Shown: piece after piece, positions 36,181 to 47,215 of the stretch
Numbering within the stretch: the first letter of the stretch is position 1
How the letters are laid out: each line of letters starts with the position of its first letter
NCBI RefSeq assembly: GCF_001640805.2
Contig: NC_066856.1
Span: forward strand, 3,634,826 to 3,698,825
DNA: 64,000 nucleotides
Source of the DNA: Lates calcarifer
Lineage: Eukaryota; Chordata; Actinopteri; Centropomidae
Direction: 5' to 3'
Position numbers and translations under genes: made by a program
Notes under the pieces: model-generated
What the model saw: the letters and a program-made list of their open reading frames with translations, nothing else
Database searches by the model: none
Told to the model about the DNA's origin: nothing

Positions 36181-36896
36181 AAGATGAATCAGGGTGTACA
36201 AGAGCTACAATTATTCTAAAGCTCTGCATATACACACAACTTTTACTCAAATACTGAAGATCACGTTGAGGGAAAGAGTGTTTATTTTCAACCACGCAAA
36301 GTTAAAAGTCAGAAACCAAACTATATTAAAGTAAAACGTAATTCCAAATACTTGAATATTCCAATATTAATCTTCAAAGTACAGTGTAATTCTGTGAATT
36401 AAAGGGAATTAAATGTAAAAGCATACTGTCTTTCATACTGTAACACGATTTACCTGGAACTCAAACGTCCGCCTGATCCTGTACTACAGTGAAGATAGTT
36501 TGTAGGAAAAGAAATTTAAATTTAAAAGAGAAATTGGGTTCATTTTTCTCTATTACCACACATCAGAGCTCAGGGCTAGACTGATATAGGTGTGTTCTGA
36601 CTGCCAATTGGGTTAAAATGTCCAAATATCAGGCAAATGGCCAAAACGCAACTGAACCTGGCTGGGAATTTCAATGGTGAATTTACAGATTGTCCCAGGA
36701 TCAACCCAGCACAGACGGAACCTGCCTGTTCTCTCTGTCTCTGTGTCTGTGTCTGAGTCCAGCGTTCAGCCCCAGAGCGGGAGGTTGTTATGTCAACTCT
36801 GACAGTGCTCATTACCAGCCCCTACGCTATGAATTGGAGTTAACAGGCTTTGGCCCAAGCAGAGGCCGGCTAGGCCCGACTGGTACAATGGGAACA

Positions 36897-36931
36897 GTGT
36901 GTGTGTGTCTGTGTGTGTGTGTGTGTGTGTG
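36897..36931. repeat. (TG)n microsatellite, interrupted once
   Basis: A TG dinucleotide tract with one TC interruption, about 35 bp. Confidence 0.9.
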
Positions 36932-37209
36932 CTGGGAGTTAATCACAAAACACTCTTTTATTTCTAAATCACACCTCAAAGCCACTGTACATTACAGAAG
37001 AACTAATACACAATGTGCTATGACATGTAGTGCTTGTTTTCATTTTACCTCACAAGCTCCCCCATATGAGAGTTGATCACATCATCTTGCTGCCAAAAAA
37101 GCCTCTGTCTGAGTTAATACATGTACCTCTGCTGCCATGCAGTATTCCTCATTTATCACAGAGTATTTCTCAGTAGAATGAATATTGAATATTGGGATAG
37201 AGTCAGTAC

Positions 37210-37500
37210 ATTAAGCCCCTTTCACACTGGGCTAAAAACCCACTACCACCCACTAACATCTGGCTTCAGTCTTCAGTGGGAAAGGATACAATCAGCATTC
37301 ATTCCCGGGTCAAATGACCCTGCAGTAGTCACAGGTATTAACTGACTCCACCTCCTATTGACACACTAAGTTTTGGTCCTTTTCCGGCACAATGCTAGGA
37401 TGCACATTGAGGTTCAGGATGTTGGCGTGTAAACAGTAACAGTTTTGTGACATCAAACATGACACACCAGAAGAAAAAGCAGAAAGGCATCCACTAGCAA
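37210..37500. repeat. Probable degenerate interspersed repeat ('CCCTTTCACACTGGG' start)
   Basis: The text CCCCTTTCACACTGGGCTAAAAACCC, then TTCCCGGGTCAAATGACCCTGCAGTAGTCAC, then GACTCCACCTCCTATTGACAC is reminiscent of a fish DNA-transposon-like repeat whose ends read 'cctttcacactg'. The class and right end are not certain, and no ORF was seen. Confidence 0.35.
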
Positions 37501-38049
37501 TGGGAGAGGAGTCAATTGCCTATTTTGGTGTAAATGGGTATTCACAGCAGTGGGACCTACACTGAATTAAACAATAACAGCATTCATTATTCTCAACATG
37601 CAAAATCATATATGTTATATGATTTCAAGTGACTGTTTTAGAGGCTTATCAGAAACCCAAAGACGCACTGTTCAAGTAAAAAAAACTTATCCACTATTCA
37701 AGCTATTATTATTGTTGTTAGCTATTGAATAGCTAACAGGTTTTTCACCTGCTTCTTCTTCATGCACAATGAAGTTAAATCCACACTGCCTCTGACCTCT
37801 GTCATGGCGTGACTATCCTCAGAAGAAGCTGTCTGGTCAGCAGGTAGACACTAAACTGCCTTCACCAGGCTTACTGACACCAGACATGTAATGGCCAAAA
37901 ATAGTTTTTCAAGTAGACTCAATGAAAAGAATACAGGAAGAAAACAATATTATTTTTAATTACTGATTCAATTATTCTATGTATCCTGCTCACTATAACT
38001 ATATATGGTCACAATGAAACCAGAAGGCTAACTGTATTTTTCATATTTG

Positions 38050-38140
38050 TAGGGCTGCAACTAACAATTATTTTTATAAGTGATTAATCAGCAGATTATT
38101 TTTTCAATAAATCAATTATTTGTTCAGTCTATCAAATGTA
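38050..38140 (-). mobile_element. MITE-like element, truncated (AGGGCTGCAACTAACAATTA end)
   Basis: AGGGCTGCAACTAACAATTATTTTTATAAGTGATTAATCAGCAGATTATTTTTTCAATAAATCAATTATTTGTTCAGTCTATCAAATG is one end of the same element family as at 50.3 kb, in the opposite orientation. It breaks off where another repeat follows at about 38155. Confidence 0.55.
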
Positions 38141-38154
38141 AGACCTAACTCCTC

Positions 38155-38328
38155 AGAGTTTTTCCTCAGGGTACTCCAGCTTCCTCCCACAGTCATGCAG
38201 GTGAGGTTAACTGGTGACTCTAAACTGCCTGTAGGTGTGAATGTGAGAGTGGCTGGTTGTTAGTCTCTATGTGTCGGACCCTCAAAGGACAAGTAGTATA
38301 GGTAAAGGATGGATGGATGTCTCCAGTT
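38155..38328 (+). repeat. Partial copy of the GGATGGATG-tailed teleost repeat
   Basis: GGGTACTCCAGCTTCCTCCCACAGTC, then CATGCAGGTGAGGTTAACTGGTGACTCTAAACTGCCTGTAGGTGTGAATGTGAG, then AAAGGATGGATGGATG belongs to the family found at 9601-9925. The head is missing, and the 'gactggcgacctgtccagggtg' block between body and tail is deleted. Confidence 0.6.
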
Positions 38329-38696
38329 TGTCCACAGAGACAGAATACAACAGTCATGGTCCTCTGAAGGTATTACATTGCCTGTCTGGTCTCCTGCTGC
38401 TGGTGATGGTATCCCTGGCCTCTTCTGCCCCTCCTCTCGCAGGCCAGTAACCACATAGCAATGTCAATGATTACATGTGTGATTAAGGCTTTCCACTTCA
38501 AAAGAGCTCGATGTTTATACAGGCCCTGATATGGCGGATGGGATAAAGAGCAGGTAGAGCTCTGTGTTTGTGTCAGTGTGCATGTGTGTTTGCCTGGATA
38601 GGAGGATGAATGTCATTACGCCCAGGCTCTGTGGACATGCAATTGTAATGACACACTGAATGCCATTCTGCATATTACAGCTGGTTCTTCCTCACA

Positions 38697-38724
38697 ATCT
38701 TCCTCCTCCTCCTCCTCCTCCTCC
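38697..38724. repeat. (TCC)n trinucleotide repeat
   Basis: An uninterrupted TCC tract of about nine units. Confidence 0.9.
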
Positions 38725-39615
38725 ACCTACAGAGGCCTATATAAACCACACTGTGTTGCCCTGACATATGTTGTTTTACATTCTGAATGAGTATAGCTCA
38801 CATGCAGAGGTGGTGGGGAGAATCGATTTATTTCTTCAAGGATTATTTAAGAACTTTGGTGGTTTTGCAACAGGCACTGGAAAAAATATCACCAAAACTT
38901 TTTTTAAAGTCCAACTTCCATGTCAGTGATTTGTTGGGCAAGAAGCGCCAAGTCTTTTAATGTCTCATCAGCAGTTTATTGACTTACACTTCATTCTGTC
39001 AGTTCTACTGTAAGTCTAAATCTGGGCATGGCCAAAGTTCTTTATTCTACTTTATAAACAAGCTGCTTTTTCCATATTTTTCAAATGTCTGAGCAGAATG
39101 AGAAGGACAAAAGTGTGAGGTGTCCCACAGCTGCAGCACTGCAACCTAAATTAGCCCAGACCACATGAAAAGCTGTCGTCTCTATTCCAGGCCGGGGCGG
39201 GAAAATTACAGCCCTGCTCTCTCTACTCTAGCATTAAACCTCAATTAGTGCAGAACTACAGCAATGATGTCATCACTGAAGGACCAGAGAGCCCTAGAAA
39301 TAAGGGGTGCTTTGCTTTACAGCGACAGACGCTCACAACTGAGCCACCTCAAACTTACAGGTCCTCACTGAGAAGCTTAGCTGCTGAGAAAAGTTGTTGA
39401 TTCCATCCAACTGGCAAGAAATAATAAGATGATGTTCCTATGGCCTGGAAAAACAAAAGCACCAGAACCTGTGGTCTGGTTTGGCTAAATTTACCAGGAA
39501 TTTTAATCCTGCGTCGTGACTTGAGTTTTCCTGAGAGTAGAGAGGTCAGTGAGGTAGGACAAGAAAAACTCCTGTTTGACCTCCAGTGACCTGCCAGGAG
39601 ACAGAGGAGAAGGGA

Positions 39616-39643
39616 GAGGAGGAGGAGGAGGAGGAGGAGGAGA
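39616..39643. repeat. (GGA)n trinucleotide repeat
   Basis: A GGA tract of about nine units within a purine-rich stretch. The proline-rich and leucine-rich open frames across it are artefacts. Confidence 0.9.
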
Positions 39644-42600
39644 GGGAGGAGGGTGACGGGGCCTGGCTCCTGTCCAAACACTGACAGTGTTTCTACTGCC
39701 CATTCCTCAGCAAACCACTTATGTTACACAACAAACACTGATACTTATACACTGAGAAATTTCATTCATTGCTGCAAACACACAGCTAAGCCCTGACCTT
39801 ACAAGGATTATTGTGTTTTATTACAACTTGGTTCTTGTTTTCATAAATTTGGACTTTATTTCTATTAGGGATAACAGCTGGGTATTAAAGTTTGGTATCT
39901 TTATGGAACAGACTAAGGTACTACTAAGTATCAAATAATTGACTGTCACTCAGTACTTAGGAAGGTAATCTTAACCCATAACCCATTTTCACGGCCATCT
40001 CAGTACTAAGGAAACCAAGGACAGAGAGTAGGGTTCAGACTGTGCTAACAAAACAGTCTAAAAGATGGCTAACATTTTGTCCAAGTCAGTCAGTGATGAT
40101 GTCCATTGCCATAATGTAAACTAAGGTTGTATGAACAAACTATTAAACCTGCAGTCAACTCCCAATCCCATCTTCATTCACAACCAATCTGATACCAGTG
40201 CTCTCCTGTGGCCTGCTGTAATGGAATGAATGTAACTGATAGCAGATACACCAGATCTGGCTGTTACCAATCCTGGCTTAACAGTTTAGCCTAATTAGCC
40301 ATGCATCTTAAAATGTCTTGTAGACTTTAAGGCTGAGAACAACCAGCCTTTCCTCAAAAAGGACATAAGAACTGGTGCTGAAATCCAAGTCAAGCTCTTG
40401 GCTTGTTTACAACCTGTCTCATTGTTTGACTTCTTGTGTTTCTTGCCCCAATGATGGCCAGACTACTAAAATAAGACCCATGTTTTCAGAAACTGGAATA
40501 ATTATTCCTTAATCCTAAAAAACAGTGCTCTGGGTTTTAACAAAAAATGAAAACCCTGGACTCAACACTCCCTGGTTGGTTATTGTAGTCCAACATCGTC
40601 CCTCTTGCTGCAGGGTGACTGTTCCTTTATGTCGTACAAAGAAGGGAGCGACTTGAACACAGCGCAGCATGGGAACGCTCGCGGGCACCACCTCGTACCT
40701 TCCTCCTCTTTGTAACAGAGAGAGCCATTCCCCACACTGAGTGAATAATGCATCGCAGGCTCCAAGCAACTTCTCACCAGTTGTTCAAGCAAGCTGCCCG
40801 AGGACCACAAGTCCTCTTCAGTGTACCTCCACCTGAAGAGACCGATCGCTCTCACATCTTCAAAGAGAAGTCAATCACATCATAGATTGTTAGTACCACC
40901 CAGTGGGTTTACAAAACTTTTACTCGTCCTCTCACAGGTGCAGAGAAAAGGGGATGGGGCCCACATTTTGCAGAAAGTGGAACAGATTTTTTTTTTTTTC
41001 AAGCTCCGACAAAAACTTTGAGAGGGGGTGGGGGCGGTGAGAGGGGTGGCTGAGATCAAAAGCCTGCAAGTTCCTGGCGAGCGGACCCAATCAGCCGAGA
41101 GGGCCAAGGAGAGGAGGAGAGACAAGCGCTTCCCTTTTAAATTGATCCCACTGAGACCCTCAAGGTTCCCCTCGCAGGACTTGCAGAAAAGCGATAAAAA
41201 TCTGGCCCTGTGGATCTGACGAGGAACTGGGAGGGGAGAAGGCGAAGAAGAAAGACTGTTTCGGAGGGAGAGACACAGAAAGAACAGAGAGGAACTGTGG
41301 GAGGGGGGAGGCAGTTGAGGCAGATCAAGGGGAGACGAGGGAGAGAGGAAGGGTGGGCTCATTCTCTGAGGGCGCATCCAGGCATCAATGTGTGCCAGCA
41401 AGAGCTAGAGCACGGAGGACCGGTGCTATCAGCTATCAAACCTGTGTTACACGTCTGATGATGTGCTCAACCAATCAACCACGGGTGTACTGTATCTTCA
41501 TTCTGCCCAGGTCCTGGCAGCTGAAACGCTGGATCGTTTCGCGCTGGCCTGAGATCAGACTCTGGACGAGGCCGGTGTCGTTATCCACAGAATGTTGGGG
41601 CCTCAAAGGAACAAGCGCTATCAGAGCAACCCAGAGACCCTGTAGCCTGCCAGACAAACTGCTGGCCTGCCCAGTCGCCAACAGGAGCACACAAACACAC
41701 ACAGTAAGGTGGTGTGTGTGTCCCTTTCCGATTCGGTACAATATGAAGCCATTATCACCAGCTTTTCACAGTCATCAAAGCAGAAAAATTCAACAACAAA
41801 TTCACTCCTGTGCGGTCAAATGACAAGACCAAAGCCAGATGAGAAAATTATTTGCCACAAATCAGATTTACTCATTGAGTGACATTTAATGAATACATTC
41901 ATTTCCTTTCAGTCATTTTTGCAATGGCTCCTACTGTGGCCTTAATATTACAAATTCTACAATTTTCCCATGACTTTTCATGACAGGCTTGAACTACTTC
42001 CATGACCTAAAAATTAGATTTCCTTTTGGTTTGTTAATGTTGTCTTCTCAGAATGCGTTTAAGGGGTAAAGAGCCTGGTTTCTACTACTGTAACAACAAA
42101 ATAAATCAACCAATAAAAATCTCTGAAACACATAATTTCATTCAATAAATGTGCAGAACATGTACCGTACGTACATTCTTGCATTTAAGCAAAGGGACCT
42201 GTTTATAATAAGAATCCAAAAATTCAGAGCATTTTGTAATTTTTCCTGGCTGGAATACATAGAAAATGAATTTTCTGCAGAGAGACATCCAGTTTCAAAG
42301 GGAGGTCAAAGGTCCAGTGCCACTTTTTGTCCTTTTTCTGTCATGGCAGTCTTTGAAGTATGCCACTGCAAGTAAAGTAAAAACGTGAGGTTTCTTCACA
42401 GACTGGGGCAGTATGTCTTGATAATGTGGATCTCCCTACCGGGTGCTTGGACTGAAAACAGTGTAGCATTAATAGATGTAGTGCATTGCCACAGGTACTG
42501 GTGAAACCATGAAATATGTATGGGTTTGAGTGATAGAGCCACAAATTTAAAGGCTTATCAGATTGTAAAGCACTGTCCAGTGGTTTAGAATAAGTTTAAG

Positions 42601-45600
42601 ATGGCAGCAATCATTTGACTGACCACACATATTTTCAGACAGTGTCCCCTGAAAGGCATTCATTGTGTCTCACTTAGTTGTACAAACCAAAAGTGAAAGA
42701 TGAAGAAGCTCAGTCTCTGGCTCCTGACTCTCCTCCATCCAGCTGACCACCACCACCACCACCGCTATGTGAAGTGGGTGTGAATGTTAGATTGTCAGTT
42801 GGTTGACAACTTACAAAAACTGTCGGACACAGCCCCCAAATTCTGACATTAGAAAGGAGTCAGGGGATGAGAGTTTCAGAAGCTTTCCAACCATCCACCA
42901 AGCACTTCCCTCAGAGTATTCTGACGCCTTAATTTGAAAGATTTATTGCATAAAGACTACAAAGACACACAAAAGACACAGTGCTTTTGGAGAGAGATTG
43001 GGGAGGCAGTGGGATGCAGCCAAGACGAGGCTGTAACAGCAGGCTTTTTGGCCCTGCCTTTTAGGGTGGACATTTGGAGCAGGTATAAACAGTTTTGCCT
43101 TTAGACATAGTCAGAGAGAAGGAGGCAGGCAGGTAGGAGGTGAAGCTGCTGCATCAAAAACAGCAGGCAGCATTCCTCCACACCTTAGATAAAGAGGACA
43201 GGTCAGAGGCAAGGTGAGTGGAGGAAGATGAAAAAAAAAACATTCTCTTTGTATTACAGTGCCAAAAGAAGGACTTGAAAGAGGAGCAGCAGGCTAATAA
43301 ACAGCATCCAAATGAGTAGATATTAAAGTGCTGGATCAAGAAAATATTTGATTATCAGATACTCTGGTAGTACTGAGCTGTGTGACTGTTGCAGGCTACA
43401 GTAAACCAACCTAGCTGTGATGGATAGCCTGTGCTGAGCATGAATAACTTACAGCCTCATAAATAAGCAGATCTCTACTAATATCATTAAACTAGCCCTG
43501 GGGCCGACACGCCCCCTTATCCCTGTGCACCACCTCCACCAGCCACCCTCCTCTCCCAATGACAAATACCCTGAAATCACGTAACTATTCAACATCAATA
43601 TTTTGACATTTCATTCAGCTGACTCTCCAGACGGAGCCATTTATTTAATTAGCTGAATAAAAATTGGCAGGAGAGACAAATTCAAAGTTACGTGACCGGG
43701 GCTCAGTTGCCACAGGTAACCTTTTTGGAGGGACTTGGTGTGGCAAATTGATTGCTGAGAGCGCAGACTCATCATGAGTGCTAATTTTCAGAAGCAGCGC
43801 ACAGCGGAGCTGGGAAATAAGAGGCTCTACTTATAACAGAGGGAAACGGGAGAGGGGGATTAGCTTGTCATTAGAATAAAGAGCGCCGAAGAAGAATCAA
43901 TTTCAGGGTTTAAAAAGCTGACAAGCACAGTTCACTTATTCTTTCTCTCCCTCCCTCTCTGCCTCTGGCTCGTAGCTCACCCTTTCGACTGAACAGCCTA
44001 TAACCTACAAGATACGGAGGTGATTTTTTTGAGGAAGCAAGCTCGGATTTCGACCTACAACATAACTCTTCTATGTCTATCCTAATTAGGATCTATTCAT
44101 CTACACAACAGTTTAAATATGATAGAGAGTTATCCTCATACCAGCAAAGGCTCATAATTCTTAAGAAATATCATATTACTCACCTCTGATATAAGAAAAA
44201 GTCCATCATCAGTTTACTCCCTGAAGATTAAACTATGTGAAAAACAAACAGTACTGATGCCCAGTTATTCTTCAACAGACTGCCTGAACTGTCTCCATCT
44301 ACATTAGTCAAAGCATGATTCTTCCAGTCAAAGTAGCCTAACAATCACAGCCAGATAATCTTAGCGAGCTTATCATCATCACCACTAAATCTCTGTGACA
44401 TGATCCACATTGTTTCCAAATTTAGGAGTGCACAGTGCTGCACAGATACTATCAGAGGTGGTGTTAGTGAAGAAAGCCAGAGCCCTCGATCTGTTAGGAA
44501 GGAGAGATTTTGAAATGCTGAGGATGACAACACTGTCAACAAAACAACTGCAGAATGTTTTTTTTTAAGGACAGATGAAAAAGGTTTGCACAAACAACAT
44601 TCCTGCTGCCAAATTCTTTTAAATATGTTGAGGTGATAATGATATTGCACTTCCATGCAGCTGGGGGACTAACGAGAGAAACTGCAGCAGTACAGGCAGA
44701 GATATCCTGACTTTTAGTCTCTATTATAGGTCAACACACGATATCCACAATGTGACTAAATAGTGTATCTCATTAGACCACCCCTGGCCCACAGTTCTGG
44801 TGACTGTGAAGGCCATAGTATATGATAAACATAATTTTCAAATCTGTGCCAGGTAGGAACAGGAAGTCCATTCCAATCAGCTTTTTCCCTTAATTTTCAC
44901 CCAGCTGATGCAAGTGCACACCCATTAAAGTGTTTTATATTATTGTTTTCATTATTGGCAGCACCTGATCTCTCTCCAGGTGCGTAACAGAAAAAGCCTT
45001 GGAAAAAAACTGGTCTCTCAGGATACCTCTGGGAACTAGACCAGGAAGGAAGCTTGGAGGTGATTACCAGGCAGAGAGGCGACTCAACTCGTTCATCCTA
45101 CCATCCCCTCACCACAAAACCTTCACCCCACTGACCCGAGCCATCGTGTGCCCGCCGATTAACCGGGGCAAGTCTCTGGGACAGGAACTACACAGGAAAT
45201 GGTGTAACTTACGGGGAGGGGGTGAGAACAAAGTGTCACAAGCTAAACTCTACCAACGTCACATCACAGTTAAGGCGAGTCTAGCAGGGCGGAGGCACTG
45301 GTGCATTTTTCTTTTCGGTCCAGGCAGGGCCCACATAGAAGAGCTAAGCTGGCTGTAGGAGGCAGCAGTGGAGGGATTTACCATTCACAAGGGATTGCTC
45401 AAACATGCCTCAATACTGTAGCAGGGATGAACTGAAGACAACCTTGCAATGTCGCCTGTAGAGGATGCTGCCAAGACCCTTCACATTACTGATACAGTAG
45501 CAGGAAAACATATTCAATTAATACACTAAAGCAGACAGCAATACTGGACTCTCCAATCCAATCCGCTTATAGAACATCTAATAGCATATGAGGAGGAAGC

Positions 45601-47139
45601 ACATTGTGCTAATTTGTCTTGTCTGTGGAGCACTCTGACAGCCCCATTGATGCTGACATCTCTTTAACATGAGGTTAGTGGGTGTTTGGCCTCCCCTCTA
45701 GTCGTTTGTGAGCTGCAGAGCCTGGAAATGATTAGGCCTGGGAGGGCAATTAGCCTGAGCATCGCTGGGCTAAATATAGTCCAGCTTGGCCCAGCTCTGC
45801 TCCTGGGTCATATCCACACCGCAGCTTCCACGCAGGCATGTTAGCTCAATCTGGATCCCGTTTGTTTTATGACTGATGCGAAGGCTACGCTGACTCAGAC
45901 GAGATAACATAACTCAGCCGTCGATCAGATGTCTCGGGAGGGAAGGAAGTGAGTGGGAAGGGGTCATGGAAGGAAAAATAAAGGGATGACGTTTGACAGG
46001 GAAGCACGTTAGCCTCGATAATCCAGAAAATATGAGTTGTACAAGCGTGTTCTTAAAGTTGCCTGAGTCATTTTTATTTATTCCATCACACACACGCTTT
46101 TTCACAAGCAAACCTCCAGCTTGAATTCAGCCGTACTTAACGAGAAACACTGTTTCAAACAAACCATGGTTGGGAAAACGTGCTTTCCCACAGCCTTACA
46201 CCAGCTAAACGGTATGCAAAGAAAGAATGCTTTCCCATCGCACGCCTGCCTGCCCCTCCAGTCCCCATATCTCCCACCCCCTGTGAGAAAAAAAAATTCT
46301 AGAGATTTTATCCTTAAAAACAGGAGGTTCGCCCACTCGTTCACCTGGGACAGCTCTTGGATGGCGGAGGCAAGCTAGAAGGTTATAGGAGCCTGGGAAT
46401 GTTTAACATCAAGAAAGCAATCAGAACATAGCCGGAGCTCTGGGAATTGGACAGGAAACATGGAGAGTAACCCCTTCCTGCCTGAGAGGAAAGTGAGGAG
46501 GAAGTGATTTGGGTTATGTGATGAATTTCTACTGTAACCTGAAAGGAAGCCTGCAGACATTTCTAGGTAAACCAGATTTTTACAAATGCTAAATTTAGCC
46601 AATTCATATTGAGACTTTTTAAGAACCTGTTTCACTCCTCCTCCAAGTAACACCTTTTTGGTTTTCTGAGCCTGATCTCTACCCACAGCAGAAAGGTGAT
46701 GTGTGAAGACCCAGGGCCCAAATGTGATACAAGAAAAGCACTGGAAAAAAGGTAGTGGCCTCTAACTCAACATAGAATATGCTTTGATTTCCCCATCAAT
46801 GACTTGACCCTGTGTGTCTTTCAGCACAGTACACACACTGAGGTGAAACATAAGTGGAAATGTTCTGGCACTACACTGAGTTTAGCACAAATTGCACAAG
46901 ACAGCTCAGGAAACAGGGGTTTGCTTTGTACCCTGAGAAAGAACACTTATCAGCCAGTAAAACCTACTGTAAGAGGCCTATTCCTGCACTGTCCTGTGAC
47001 TGAGCTCGGCAATAAGAGTTATACATGAACACATACACAGGCTAAGAATTTAAACTGAGTCCAGAGTTTGATTTTAAACCTCCTCAGTCACTGTGAAGTA
47101 AACTCTTGAAAATTATATTAGACATATTTTGCCTAGTTT

Positions 47140-47215
47140 TCTGACATTTTATAGACAAAACGAGTAATCAATTAATTGACGAAATTATCAGGCTGATTAA
47201 TTTGAAAATGAGCTT
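47140..47215 (+). mobile_element. Small MITE-like fragment
   Basis: TTTTCTGACATTTTATAGACAAAACGAGTAATCAATTAATTGACGAAATTATCAGG followed by CTGATTAATTTGAAAATGA matches the interior right part of the AGGGCTGCAAC element family. Both termini are lost. Confidence 0.5.

Noticed and set aside
40880..41401. 173-codon minus-strand frame
   Set aside because: It is serine/proline/leucine-rich because the plus strand is a G/A-rich tract. No domain is seen; the region is discussed only as a possible control element.
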